A DNA stretch of 64,000 bases from Henricia sp. BOLD:AAB3569 (Eukaryota > Echinodermata > Asteroidea > Spinulosida > Echinasteridae), in contig JBBELK010000560.1 of assembly GCA_037783545.1 (NCBI GenBank), forward strand, positions 285,298 through 349,297, read 5' to 3'. Positions within the stretch are counted from its first letter, which is position 1. Each line of letters opens with the position of its first letter. The translations under genes were made by a program, and so were the position numbers. This document shows, piece by piece, positions 1 through 11,632 of the stretch. The notes under the pieces were generated by a model. That model saw only the letters and a list, made by a program, of their open reading frames with translations. It had not been told where the DNA came from and searched no databases.

Positions 1-700
1 TCGAGCAATTAAGGGTTTGCGATTTTTGCCACGAAATTTCAACGATTAGGTACGTACGACTTTCTGAAAAAGGAGGGTGGATATTTTTTTCATTAGAAAT
101 ACACGCGATCCCCTGTTCTGAAAAAGGAGGGTCGTTAAGATTTCAATTAGAAATACACGCGTCGAGAGGTTTTCCAGTATAGAAATGCACGCGACTAGGC
201 CTAATACCGACCTTTTCTGGAAAAGGAGGGTCAAGAAGTTTTCCATTATAATTATACGCCCTTTTTTTCTGGAAAAGGAAAGTCGATAAGTTTTCGATTA
301 GAAATACACGCGACTCCCCTTTTTGGAAAAGGGGAGTCAAGAAGTTTTCCATTAGAAATACACGCGACTCCCCTTTTCTGTAAAAGGGGAGTCGAGAAGA
401 GTTCCATTAGAAATACACGCGACCCCCCTTTTTCTGAAAGAAGGAGGGTCAAGAGGTTTTCCATTATAATTATACGCCCTTTTTTTCTGGAAAAGGAAAG
501 TCGATAAGTTTTCTATTAGAAATACACGCGACTTCCCTTTTTCTGAAAAAGGGGAGTCGAGAAGTTTTCCATTAGAATACACGCGACTCCCCTTTTTCTG
601 AAAAAAAGGGGAGTCGAGAAGTTTCCATTAGAAATACACGCAACCCCCCTTTTTCTGGAAAAGGGGCGTCGAGTAGTTTTCCATTAGAATTAGTGTAGGG
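1..700. repeat. Hairpin-bearing minisatellite, ~56-bp unit
   Basis: Roughly a dozen degenerate tandem units of about 56 bp fill this stretch. Each unit holds a near-perfect hairpin (GACTCCCC, a T-run, a short loop, an A-run, then GGGGAGTC) followed by a linker resembling GAAGTTTTCCATTAGAAATA and CACGC. Arms vary between CTCCCC, CCCCCC and CTTTCC types, often with matching change on both sides, so pairing tends to be kept. The short minus-strand reading frames here are by-products of the repeat. The stretch 700..1930 after it is AT-rich with no gene or clear repeat that I can support. Confidence 0.85.
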
Positions 701-1947
701 TAGTATGCAGGTAATGTGGGACTGCAGGTAATACATATGTGTATGGGACGCGTGAATTAAAATCGGCGCCTGTTTAGCTGTAGGTCCTATGCTTTGGATA
801 GTGCCTTCTATAGTTGCAATAAGTCCTTGTTATCACTTAGACTGGTTCCCGCTCCACATATAACGACTGAACTTAAATTCAGTCGAGTAAAAAAAAAAAT
901 TGGTCCGGGTACCAGACAAGCTATCACTGTCAACACGGATATGATTTGTTCGCGAAACAAAATTTCGGTGAAAAAAATCATCAAAATTTGACCAGGTATG
1001 TGAAGTTAACGTTATTTTTTTTCCCTATGATCTAAATATAGACATATCATAGAATATAATAATCTTAAGGGTATTTTTTTCGTATACATTGCACAAAGAT
1101 TTTAAGGAAATTACCTCCTGGAATCAACACATAATGTAATTTTAAGATATACTTCCTATTTGCACTTTTGTCGCAAATGTTGCTTTTCTGTAAAAAAATC
1201 ACGTTTTCTTCTTCAAAAATTGCCTTCGGTTAGTGCACAAGTAACCATTTACGCGCGCGCGCAACGCCCTCTGTTGTCGCGCTTACGCACAGACCGCTCG
1301 ACGCGTCATTTTGTGCATTACTTTATGTAGTAATTTTATCATTTATTTATCTCAGAAATGCAACATTTCCGACGGAAGTGTCAGTCGGAAGTATTATAGA
1401 ATTGAATAAGCTATCGATTCCAATATATAAATTTACCCAAATCCGTGTTCAATGTATATGAAAAAAAAATACCATATTAAAAAAATGTCCAGGGGTAGGC
1501 TGCATTTTTGACATGTTTAGGAAGTTTAGGAAGTGTTTTAAGCTGCCTTGTCGAGCGAGCGTGTGGGGTCGATCGATGTACAATTATTTACGGATTTAGT
1601 ATGCATTGAATGGGAGGCCAGCTACCGCAAGGTGCAGGTATTGGAACATGGTTTGTTTACGTGTCATACAATGTTATAGTTACTTGTGCCTTGACTCACT
1701 GTGCGTTGTAATTTTTTTCTCTGTTTGTTAGGGTATATAATAAGTGATATTGATTCAGAATTATTAATTTAGGTAGGGTTTGTTAATAATTATTGTTAAA
1801 TTTTTATTTTGCCCTTTTTTTATTCAGATGCCAGTGAATTATATTCGGAAATTGAGCCGCGCTTCATGCCGGTCGCCCGAAGTTATGCAGATGGCCATCA
1901 ATGCATGCAAAGCCAAAGAGATGTGCCTGACGATTGCCTAACGATTG

Positions 1948-2004
1948 CCCGGGGGGGGGGGGGGGGGGGGGGGGGGGTTGGGGGGGGGGGGGGAGGGGGA
2001 GGGG
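1948..2004 (+). repeat. Poly-G / G-rich simple repeat
   Basis: An almost uninterrupted G homopolymer of more than 50 bases with one TT and two A interruptions. It could form G-quadruplex DNA. Reading frames running through it encode only polyglycine and are not genes. Length in such tracts is often unreliable in assemblies. Confidence 0.85.
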
Positions 2005-2982
2005 TGACAATTGATAACGCCATAATGAGCTTGTGGTAGCCAAAAATTAACAATACAAGTAAAGTCACAATTCTGTGTGTGTTACGTACGTGTTAGTGTT
2101 GATGTCTCAATTACAGGTAGAATGCAAGATCCAACGCGCGGCTTATAAGTTGTTGAAAAATAAAACTCATATTATTGAGAAAGTTTTAAATAGTCAAAAT
2201 TAACACCACCAACTTTGTTCAGGGGTAAAAATAAGAGGTCCAAAATTGTTGGTGTCCTAGTTATGTACTGTGATGACACCATTAGTTGGCTTCAAAAATC
2301 GCAAATCATGGTCAAAAATTCTTGGTAATAGACTGCGCCCTGAATATTTTGTCCTCTGATTACTGAGACTTAAGACCATAATGGCTCATTATTTGTTCCA
2401 TGATATTGAATAGGAATTATGTGTCTCAGGTTACATACGCCAATAAAAAAATGGCTGTATATTGAGTTTGCATTAAACCTGAGTACTCTATTCACAAACA
2501 AATATTAAATTTAAGTGGCACTTTGGAAATACAAAATAAATATTTTCTGCTGGGAAACCACTTTCAATCACTAAAACACTTGAAAATCTTTAAAAGCATG
2601 TACGTCACACTTTTGGACCCCTAATTTTCAAGTTGGGAAATACCTTCAGATAGTTATCTGTTAGCAGATCTGTTACACTACACGATGTGTAGCATAATTT
2701 ATGACGTGTGTACGTGTTGAACTATCATGAGATGTACATGTAACACTAACACGTCCTAAACATCGTGTTACATCGAGTTAACACGGTGTTTGTTCCAAGG
2801 TCACAATTCCGATTAAGTTAACAAATCTGTTACACTAATTTAACTAACACGCAACCCAGAGTTGACTTCGCCCTATATGTTCAGTGCATAGAATTAACAT
2901 AGTGTTAACACCGTGTTAACATGATGTTAAGCTGGACGTTCAGTTACAGGTCGAGATTACAGCTGTGTTAACAAATCTGAGA

Positions 2983-3150
2983 CCAATTTCATAAAGCTGT
3001 TTAGCAGAAAAAAATTGCTTGCTTTATAAAATGGGTTTTCTTGCTAATACACAAGTTGACATACAATGTTTACTACCCATTTCTAAAAAAGCAGAAAATG
3101 TTTCGATTAAGCAAATTTTTCTGCTAAACAGCTTTATGAAATGGGCCCCT
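2983..3150. mobile_element. Foldback MITE, 'TTCATAAAGCTGTTTAGCAG' type
   Basis: Terminal inverted repeats of about 30 bp face each other: TTTCATAAAGCTGTTTAGCAG at the left and its complement ending in GAAATGGGCCCC at the right. There is no coding capacity. A diverged relative (GGGCCCGTTTCATGG ... CCATGAAATTGGCCCC) lies near 7016..7172. Between 2040 and 2980 I see only AT-rich sequence with scattered GTTAACAC motifs, and no gene between 3150 and 4015. Confidence 0.75.
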
Positions 3151-4017
3151 GTTAAAACTAACGATAACACGTAACACACACGTAATTGTGAGTCACCCGG
3201 CCATTGTCAATCGAACAATCTTGTATACAGAGTCGTATAGGCAAAGGAACACATGTTCATGTATAGGCCTATAGTTTGCTTTCTTGAATTTTGTTTCGGC
3301 TTTGTGGTTATGATTGCCAAGTTTTCGCACAAAGTTCGACGGAGACTTCCAGTATGGTTTTGTAAATTGTCTGTTTCTGTCAGAAAAGCTGAACATTTTC
3401 ACATAAACCCGCAGGTCCACGAGTTAGCATATATGCTGTACCGGGTTTATACGGGTAATCACAGTTTTGCAATGTTCACTTCTTAAAACTTAAATAATAT
3501 GTTATAAACAAAAAATGTTACATGTATATGCAAATATTGTCGGTTATACATGAACATGACAGTACGTTTTCTAGCTGAATGGGGGTTTCTATATACATGT
3601 ATGAATTGTGATTACAGTCACACAATTATAAACCTGCCAATTTTTGTTTTAAAAAGTAATTTTTGATTGTGGCTAAAATATAATGTACAGAAGAATATAA
3701 TTCTAGGAGTGTATAACGACGGCGTAAATGTACATGTAACAGCAAGCAAGTATAGCACAGTTGCTATGGTTTTCTCATAGTCGGTCATTATCATAAGTTC
3801 TGCCCTCTGTAGGTATGCGGTCAATGCCAGCACAGTCATAAATCACAGTCATAAACATGTCGCTACTCGAATCGCTGACACAGTGCAAGGCGTGGCCAAG
3901 AAACGCCATAACACAGCTGATTGGCCGACGGTCACTGAACAGACTGTGTACAAGGATATGGCCCATAGACATGTGTACAAACTTAAAATGACCAAAAGTA
4001 TCGAGGCCGTCCCAGTA

Positions 4018-5503
4018 ATGCCGTGTCAATTCAACGAGCTTTTGGACCTGACCATCACAGATTGAAATGAAATTTGGTGTGCTGATTGGACTCCTTGAGA
4101 AACCCCGAGAACTTAAATTTTATGTAATTCGGTCAATTAATTTTTGAGATACGGATCAACGAACTTTGGACTAATTAGCAAGACCTGCTATGTTTGGACA
4201 ATTATATCTCTAGAAGTAATGGACCTACAGAGATAAACTTTACATCATTTTAAAGCTCTTGAAATGGCCTTAATTTTATAAAATCACATCAAAATTGTAT
4301 CTCATATCATACAAAAGTTATGTGAATTTATAACCTTTGACCTTGATTTGCAAAAATGCGTAATTTTTTTTGATTTGTTAGCTTAAAGGCCCTGTAGATG
4401 ATCTGTTTTTGAGTGATTCTGCGAATAAAACCATTATAAATCAAAAGAAAGACATCAACAAACTCATCCGAAGAAATTTCAGCTTTGTCAAATATACCAC
4501 GTTTAAAAAAACCATGAAAATCCATCTGCATTTTCCTGGTCTTGGCGGGGTGTTTCAAATATTCGTTCTCAGTTGATCGGGTACTATGTGGCTTGCGTCA
4601 TGCACTCTGTGGCGCACATACTGCGTGTGCACGCGATCCATAAAAATGCATCGCGTTGGAACACGCACACGGAGTACACAGCGCCCATGCATTTTGGACC
4701 GCGTAGATGCGAACCAAAAATAAGTAAATCGTTTGCAAACGATCTAAATAATTTCATCTTTACGGATTATTTTCTGGTAAAATTATATCATTTTGAGCGG
4801 AAACCTTTCATTTGATAGTTGCTATTAATTCAATCTTTACTTTCAGAACTTCTCCCCTGTAAACTCGTCGATTACTTTTTGGGGTCATTGCAAATGATCC
4901 ACTGGGCCTTTAAGATGTAAGGAACATTTCCAGAAAGATTTGGGATGGGCACTCCAACAGTTTTTGAGTTACGATAATTTAAACATTAAATAACATTTAA
5001 ATACCATGTAAATACCATGTAAATAACATGTAACTGTGTGTGTACATGTGCTGTACATGGTATTTACATGGTATTTACATGTTATTTAATGTTAAAATTA
5101 TCATAACTCAAAAACTGTAAGAGTGCCCATCCCAAATCTTTCTGGAAATGTTCCTTACATCTTAAGCTAACAAATAACAAAAAATTACACATTTTTGCAA
5201 ATCAAGGTCAAAGGTTATAAATTCACATAACTTTTTTGTGGTACGAGATGCCATTTCATGAGCTTTAAAATGATGTAAAGTTTATCTCTGTAGGTCCATT
5301 ACTTTTAGAGATATAATTGTCCAAACATAGCAGGTCATGCTAATTAGCCCAAAGTTCGTTGACCCAAATCTCAACAATTAATTGACCGAATTACATAAAA
5401 TTTCAGTTCTCGTGGTTTCTCAACAAGTCCAATCAGTACACCAAATTTCATTTCAATCCGTGATGGTCAGGTCCAAAAGCTCGTTGAATTGACACGGAAT
5501 GAC
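4018..5503. mobile_element. Large foldback element with nested MITE
   Basis: The left arm (from CCGTGTCAATTCAACGAGC at about 4021) matches the reverse complement of the right arm ending near 5500 over several hundred bases, with a second inverted segment around a core rich in ACATGGTATTTACATG motifs at 5000..5090. Removing a 523-bp insert and its 4-bp duplication leaves about 960 bp that folds almost completely on itself. No protein is encoded. Ends of the form GGTCATTCC link it loosely to the elements at 6113 and 40609. Confidence 0.8.
4387..4909. mobile_element. TTAA-flanked MITE nested in the foldback arm
   Basis: The insert begins AGGCCCTGTAGATGATC and ends GATCCACTGGGCCT, which are inverted, and is flanked on both sides by TTAA (4383..4386 and 4910..4913). 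The other arm of the host foldback keeps the empty site with a single TTAA, which proves the insertion. A TTAA duplication points to piggyBac- or Kolobok-type mobilisation. A second, 3'-truncated copy lies at 23566..~24045. Confidence 0.85.
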
Positions 5504-5654
5504 CCTATAGTTGTCCGCCTCCAAACATGATTGGTCCAAAAACAAAGATTCATCAATCAACCTTTAACATTTAGTAAATGGATGTAAATACAGGGTCATT
5601 TTAGGCATTGCTGAGAGAATGTGATTTGGCTTGCGGGAAGATGAATATCAGTTA

Positions 5655-5830
5655 GGGTTTGTTTTGCCCTACCCGACATAACTCGATTATCACTGTATAC
5701 TTCCCCGAGACACAGAGAAAAACGTTGTGGCGTACGTGCTGGGTTGGGAATCGGGAATCAAACCCACGACCTTTTGCATCGACGTCTTAACCACTCGACC
5801 ACTGAGCTGGCCGGTGTTGCTAGTGGCCGA
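5655..5830 (-). mobile_element. tRNA-derived SINE head
   Basis: Read on minus, the sequence GGCCAGCTCAGTGGTCGAG resembles a pol III A box, followed about 40 bp later by a B-box-like GGGTTTGATTCCC. The remainder does not close into a tRNA cloverleaf, so this is a SINE relic and not a tRNA gene. It lies downstream of the last EGF exon seen in the window. Confidence 0.6.
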
Positions 5831-6112
5831 TTAGAATCATTTAGCAGGGGGTACCACAAAATGATGACAGAATGTGATTTGGCTTGCATAAGGGAGAATA
5901 AATAGACACTGCTGTTTTGCAGTGGTAATGTCATTTGGTAATACTTCATACTTCCATACCATCTAAACCAGTATTAATATTTGATGATTTTAGGTAGTCA
6001 AACTGGGTTCGTTCCATGAAAGCGTTCCATGAAAGCAGGACATGTCCCTCTTATGTAGTGACGCTTCCCCCGCCCCCACCCCCTGCTCCCCCCCAAACAA
6101 ATGGTCCACACA

Positions 6113-6268
6113 AGTTTAAAATATGCCTTGGTGTCCCCTCATTATGTCAATCAATTGTCTTCAATATTATCAAAACTATACGATACCAAGACGCGTTTAA
6201 CTGTAAATTTATTTATCAAATGTATCAAAATGTCAAACTTTGACTCCTGTTTAACAAAATGACCCATT
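6113..6268. mobile_element. Fragment of a GGTCATTCC-type repeat
   Basis: The segment from TGCCTTGGTGTCCCC through ATTATCAAAACTAT and TATCAAAATGTCA to AAAATGACCC matches, with divergence, the right part of the element at 40609..41210. It is a solo, degenerate copy without coding capacity. Confidence 0.6.
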
Positions 6269-6371
6269 GCCGTTAGATACCCAAAACCTCAATGGGGTTA
6301 AAACAGGCCTAGGTGAGTTAATCAGGATTTGATTGGAAGTTTCCAGAATTAAAATGAGCCTTGAGACTTAC

Positions 6372-6488
6372 GCGAGACGCTGCAGTCATCACCACCGAAG
6401 TTTGCCAGGCACTTGCAGAAGAATGTGTTCTTGCCATTAGTGCACTGCCCGCCATTCAAGCATGGGTTGAGTTTGCATTCGTCAAGAT
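6372..6488 (-). CDS. EGF-like exon (most 3' exon seen)
   Basis: The exon is 117 nt, with acceptor AACTAG and donor C|GTAAGT. It encodes one EGF domain starting DLDEC, with NPCLNGGQC in the middle and all six cysteines. The acidic start is of the calcium-binding kind. No further exon is recognisable between here and position 1, so the 3' end of the gene lies outside the window or in unrecognised sequence. Confidence 0.88.
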
Positions 6489-6540
6489 CTAGTTAAGTTA
6501 AAAACTGCAGGTTTTAGCTCAGTTAAAGTTCTGTTTGAGT

Positions 6541-6893
6541 ATCTGTTGCCCAAATGTACACAAGCGCAGCGCAGGGTGTCCCAACAGCCACGGTTAGGGG
6601 AATAACCACGTAGCCGAGCTCCGCTTTCCCTAAACTCTGAAATTTCTCCGAAATTTCCCAGCGAAAATCTGTCAATTTTGCATGACAAGTGCGGAATATA
6701 TACAGTTTGGAGCATGCACAATTTGAAGTTGGTTGGAAAATTCCTTGATTTACAAATTTGCCGGCATTTGGGACACACTTTGACCTAATTCCCGTCATAA
6801 TCTGGGGTGAGTCAACGGCCGTACAAATGTACACCAGCGCATGCGCAGCGCAGGGTGTCCCAACAGCCACGGTTAGGGGAATAACCACGTAGC
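6541..6893. repeat. Direct duplication overlapping a broken EGF exon
   Basis: A ~70-bp block (TACACCAGCGC...ACGGTTAGGGGAATAACCACGTAGC type) occurs at 6554..6612 and again at 6830..6893 in the same orientation. The second copy starts exactly where the EGF-like coding sequence of the neighbouring half-exon stops. It is probably part of a mobile repeat of unknown family. Confidence 0.65.
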
Positions 6894-6947
6894 GGGTGCA
6901 TGTTGCTCCAGGTGCACAGGGATTAGCATAGATGCAGCTGGTAGTTT
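6894..6947 (-). pseudogene. Broken EGF half-exon
   Basis: After a good acceptor (TTGCAG) the minus strand encodes ETTSCIYANPCAPGATC, the first half of an EGF domain with three of six cysteines. The expected second half is replaced by the duplicated block ending at 6893. A frame stays open further but without EGF features and without a convincing phase-1 donor. I treat it as a disrupted exon that may be skipped. Confidence 0.55.
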
Positions 6948-7015
6948 CTGCAATTACAAATTACAATTGGAGGCCCAACATCAATTACATACATCAGGCA
7001 GTCATTAGCTACCAG

Positions 7016-7172
7016 GGGCCCGTTTCATGGTACTATTTGCTTAGCACAGAATTTATTTGCCTTGTATTGCAAAAATGGATTGCCAGCCAAAATCATATGT
7101 GATGTGCATTTACTTGATACTATTTCTAAAAACACAATTTGACGCAATAGCTAGCGCCATGAAATTGGCCCC
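7016..7172. mobile_element. Diverged foldback MITE (GGGCCC...GGGCCC family)
   Basis: The ends GGGCCCGTTTCATGG and CCATGAAATTGGCCCC are inverted relative to each other, with GCTTAGCAC-like internal sequence typical of the same family as 2983..3150. No coding content. Confidence 0.6.
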
Positions 7173-7708
7173 AGTTGTGTGTTGCATCTTCCCCCATGTG
7201 TGGGCATCATCCACAATCGACCTTGGCCAAGATTACCTGAAAGACAATGATATACTCTTGTAATGTTCATATAAAGTCCCCACAAAAAGTAACTCAGTCA
7301 TTGTAAAAGAACAAATAAAACTAATAATCATATTTAGTATATGAAAACACCAGCAAAATACACTACTCAAAAAAAGTTATAGACCACTTTTTATTTTGTG
7401 TATAATACATACCTTTTTTATATGAGATATTTTACTGCTGAAAATACCCCAGTACAACTGTCCTGAATGACCTCAAACACACTGTAATCAATTTCACAGG
7501 TGGTTGGTTTCAGTTGTTGCATATTGTCTCTTGCATCGTTGCACATCCTGAAATGTGGGCTTTTAGGGGTATCAGCTGACCACATGGAATGGTACAAAAG
7601 TGGGTGCAAGAGCATTTTCTGTCATTGGTCTCCACAATCAGACAACATAGTGACAGCAGCAATGCCAAGACACCACCTGAGTGAACCAGAGGTTGCCAGA
7701 GCCTTGGA

Positions 7709-7981
7709 ATGCTGGAAGCTGGCTTCAGTCAGCGAAGATTAGCCGAAATGATGGGTGTGTCTCACAGTGTCATCAGCAGAGCAAACCAACGACACCGGGA
7801 GACAGGGCTGTACTCAGAGAGACCCCGCAGTGGCCGACCAGCCGCAACAACCCCAAGAGATGATCGCTACTTGATGAATCTCTGCCTCCGCAACCGCTTC
7901 CACAGCTAGTGCACGTCGACTCAATAATGAATTCGCTGCTGCCACTGGAGTGACAATCCGTAACCGACTTCACAGAGCCAA
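7709..7981 (+). pseudogene. Tc1 transposase, N-terminal half
   Basis: The frame starts MLEAGFSQRRLAEMMGVSHS, a typical paired-like helix-turn-helix that binds the terminal repeats, followed by the GRPAATTPRDDRYL linker that opens the second DNA-binding region. A one-base shift near 7900 breaks the frame; the neighbouring frame continues with ASARRLNNEFAAATGVTI and RNRLHRAN before the insertion. The catalytic half is found 13.9 kb away at 21901. Confidence 0.88.
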
Positions 7982-7983
7982 TA

Positions 7984-8720
7984 CCCTTACAAAAATTACC
8001 CATGGCGATTTCCCATGGCATTCCCATGGCGTTTTCCCTTGGTGTTTTCCCATGGTGTTTTCCCATTGGGTGGACATGGTGTTCATCATGGGGTTTTGGC
8101 CACCATGAAGCCATGGGACTTCTCATAGGACCATGACACCATGGTAATTCTCCCATGTACGACATGGTGTTTCTCCCATGCACTTCATGGTATTTTCTTA
8201 TGCTCCCTGTGGTGTTTTTACCATGTACCGCATGGCGTTTGCACTATGTACCGCATGGCATTTTCCCCATGTACCGCATGGCATTTTCCCCATGTACCGC
8301 ATGTACTACACGGCGTTTTCACCATGTACCGCATGGCGTTTTCCCCATGTACCCCATGGCGTTTCCCCCATGAAATCCAAGGTATTTCCCCGCTACTACC
8401 CCATGGTGCTACCCCATGGCGTTTTCCCATATACTGCATGGCATTTCTCCCATTCACCCCATGGCGTTTTCCCCATGTACTACACGGTGTTTCTGTCATC
8501 CACCCCATGGCATTTTCACCATGTACCCCATGGCGTTTCCCCCATGAAATCCAAGGTATTTCTTCTCTACTACTCCATGGTGCTACACCATGTACTTCAT
8601 GGTATTTCTCCCATTTACCCCATGGCGTTTTACCCATGTACTGCACAGTGTTTCTGTTGTTCACCCTATGCGTTTTCCCCATGTGCTACCTGACATTTCT
8701 CCCATCCATCCCACGGTAAT
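7984..8720. repeat. Left subterminal CCATGG-rich repeat array
   Basis: From the left terminus onward the sequence repeats degenerate units of roughly 30 bp around palindromic CCATGG or CATGG followed by CGTTTTCCC or TATTTC. Spaced variants include CCATGTACCGCATGGCG and CCCATGAAATCCAAGG. The long reading frames on both strands arise from the repeat period and are not genes. Its position matches the subterminal transposase- or TnpA-binding regions of plant En/Spm elements. Confidence 0.75.
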
Positions 8721-8901
8721 TCAGTTTTGAGATGACCCAGATAATATGGCGAAATGTTCACTTCCCTTTAATTGTACTCTATACATACGTAAACAGTTAC
8801 AAAGAATAGCTAGATTGGAATTTGGCAAGCATTTCAGCACATCTCATATAAATGTAGAAATGCGAGTCTACATATAAACATAAACAGCATTTAATTATGT
8901 A

Positions 8902-9206
8902 CAGTCGAACCTTAATAACAGAATATCTGTACTTTTTAGATTGTAAGAGGAACGTTGCTTTATCAAAAAAACAAACAATGAGAACCAAAAACTTGGGACG
9001 GACAGTTTTCCTTAATAGAGCCTTTGTACGGCGGCCATGACGGGGGCAATCACACTGTTACCATGTGTCGTGCATGAGTAGGTGCTTTGTGGTTCTATTG
9101 TTACATCATTTAAATAAAAAAACCTGCCCCGTCATGACCGCCGGTGCAGAAGCTCTATACAAGCAAACTGTTGTTAGTACTCTTATTATTAAGGTTCAGT
9201 TGTAAT
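8902..9206. mobile_element. Two nested foldback repeats
   Basis: Outer arms CAGTCGAACCTTAATAA and TTATTAAGGTTCAGTTG are inverted. Inner arms TAGAGCCTTTGTACGGCGG and its partner ending in GCAGAAGCTCTA are also inverted around 9016..9160. This suggests a MITE inserted into another short element, or one MITE with two-tier ends. Non-coding. Confidence 0.65.
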
Positions 9207-9554
9207 TTCTATTCGAGGCATTTTTATCGTTCTACCAGTGCCAACAATTAACACAAGACAATTTTAAACTAATAAATCACTGCTTGTTTTGATAATATAG
9301 TACATACATGACCATGCAAACTACAAAAACTGAATAACAATTTGGTATTATTAAATAGAACACAAACAAATGGGTTTAAAGGCAGTATACATGATTGGTA
9401 TCTCGAAAATCATAAATGTTCACGCCTTACTTACACAATATAAACGTGATGACCGTAGAAAACTTCACCTGACATGGTTTTGTCTGAAGTGCGATAGTCT
9501 TTGAGAAATGAGTAAAACAATTATTTGTCGTCTCATGAGACGAAAATTCAATTC

Positions 9555-9690
9555 ACCCCAAAACCATTTCGCCTAAGTGCCATTTCGCCCCCAAACCACA
9601 TCGCCCAAATGCTACTTCGCCCAAAAACCACTTAGTGCACGGCCCTTGTTGAGGGCGAAGTAGTTTTGGGGCGAAATGACTGCAGACCCT
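9555..9690. mobile_element. Foldback repeat, GGCGAAATGG type
   Basis: Repeated CATTTCGCC, CACATCGCCC and CTTCGCCC motifs on one side face GGGCGAAGTAGTTTTGGGGCG on the other. It is a short palindromic repeat with no coding capacity. The rest of 9210..10480 shows only AT-rich sequence without a supportable gene. Confidence 0.6.
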
Positions 9691-10481
9691 TTTTGACTGT
9701 TTTCCCAAAAGTTAGACGAAGTACGGAGCTGGTTTTTGCTCAGGATGGTTTTAATCATGCATATCTTCAATCACGAGGGGGATAAAACTATTTGTAATTT
9801 ACAGTTTACCAATCATGTACATGCATGTATACCTTTAAAATGGAGCACCATTATGCAGTTAAAGTAACAATCGACAGTAAAACAAAAACACTAAAACTAG
9901 AACTGTCTGTTTCGAAACACCTACAACAAGGAAGCTTTTCTGGCTTTGGCTAAATTATACAAAACATCACAAACACCAAGCATCACTAATACCAAGTTAC
10001 ATCTTCTTCAATTCAATAAAAATGTCTTTATCTTTAAGTATGAATCCGTGTTACTGATTAGTTGATCCACTACAAGAGCAGCGACATTCTATGTACCATC
10101 TCCAGATTGTATGTCACACTCGCAATAAAGCGCCCTGACATTGCAAGTCACGCATCGCATCCCAATGCAGGATGATTTATGGCCGTGTATAAAAGACACT
10201 ACTGTAGTGAAACTAAAAAGTGACGTGTGCGTTATGGTCCCATGCAGTTGTGCGAGATTATCTGCATGTAAGTGCTTCCCGCCATCCCCGCGGGAAGTTT
10301 GTTTAAAGACAAATTTGTTATCCATCTGGCACTTGTGGAATGCGGCATAATATTGCACATAAAATTGTAAATGTATGCATTTAGCGCTTGTACATGTAGT
10401 TCTCAATATTATTACTGCACTCTGTGACTGCCCTTCCACTTGTTTAAATACCAAGATAATTTATATCTTTCCAAGTTGACT

Positions 10482-10613
10482 TAAAGGCACAGGCTTGTCA
10501 GCGATGCGCGTGCGCATATTTCGTGCCACGAAATACGCAGCTCCATAGCAAAGCTGCGTATTTCGTGGCGTGAAATTGGCGCGCGCGCATTGCTGACGAG
10601 CCCTCTGCCTTTA
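10482..10613. mobile_element. Palindromic MITE, TAAAGGCACAGGC type
   Basis: A ~130-bp near-perfect palindrome with arms TAAAGGCACAGGCTTGTCAGC and GCTGACGAGCCCTCTGCCTTTA. The centre is built on CACGAAATACGCAG and its complement. A half copy of the same end (CCGACGAGCCTGTGCCCTTAA) occurs at about 11915..11938. Confidence 0.75.
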
Positions 10614-11234
10614 AGGATTAAAGTGGCTTGGCGAGATAATGTGAAAAATCATTGACCTAATTTAACCATATTTCTGTATAATTTAGAAAAATTTTCACAA
10701 AATCTTCTGAGAATTTGCAATGTTTTAAGTATTTTTCATCAGGCTCATCATTTTCTTTTCTTCAGATAATAGATATCAAAGTGACAAATCAGCAAAATTG
10801 GTATCATGCATGAGACATACTCTGGTTGACGTGAAAAGTGTTGTGCGCATGGGACACATGTACATTTACTTCCAAAACGAAATGTCTAGAATTAAATTTG
10901 TGGGTGCCCATATTGCTTGTTTAAGCCCAACATACAGAATATTTAATTTTTAAAAATAAGGAAAAAAAAACTGGTAAATTAACCGGCAGTTATTGCTAAA
11001 CTTTATTTTGAAATACAAAGAATGTACCTTCCGGAAGCTCCTCTTTGCAGTTCCGAGGATTAAAATTTGCGCATATCTTAAAAGGGAATTATACCACAGA
11101 AACAAAAGACCTTGTGCTTAACAAGTGCATGTCGTGAATTTTAATTTTAAAAAACAAGAAATATCACCCACTGAAAAGCGAATACGAACATCACAAAGAA
11201 GGACAGTTTCAGCGGTGCATTGCACTATGGGCAA

Positions 11235-11632
11235 TTAGTAGAGGAACAGTCCTAATGTTCCGTGACACTTTCACGGGGACAAAGGTTTGAGAGTGGGTTT
11301 GGGTTGCCTGAGGGTTACTGAAAAAAGTGCATTGACCTTTCCACATTTCCGGTCACAGTGACCTAACGAGTGGTCAGATAGGTCAAACTATATATTTTTG
11401 GATTTAGTATGACAAGACGAGTAATTTGATATGCATTTTATTAAGATTGGGGCATTATTTTTAACTTGACCCCTATTGACCCCTGTTTTGACCCATACAA
11501 AAAATGCTGACATTTTGAAGAGGGTTACCCAAGCTAGATTTGTTCAGTAACCCTCAGGCAACCCAAAACCACTCTCAAACCTTTGTCCCCATGAAAGTGT
11601 CATGGAACATTACGATTGTTCCTCTTCTAAAT
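11235..11632. mobile_element. Foldback element with ~90-bp arms
   Basis: The left arm (GAGGAACAGTCCTAATGTTCC through GAGAGTGGGTTTGGGTTGCC to GAGGGTTACTGAA) matches the reverse complement of 11545..11632. The ~220-bp centre contains TTGACCCCTATTGACCCCTG. It has no coding capacity and lies downstream of the BEN gene's stop codon. Confidence 0.75.

Noticed and set aside
3193..4029. Overlapping short frames on both strands
   Set aside because: They are short, in conflicting orientations, without domains or splice context, and next to repeats.
8141..8719. Long overlapping frames on both strands rich in PW, GVF and MAFSPCT
   Set aside because: They result from the period of the CCATGG subterminal repeats and are open in several frames at once, as expected of a repeat and not of a gene.
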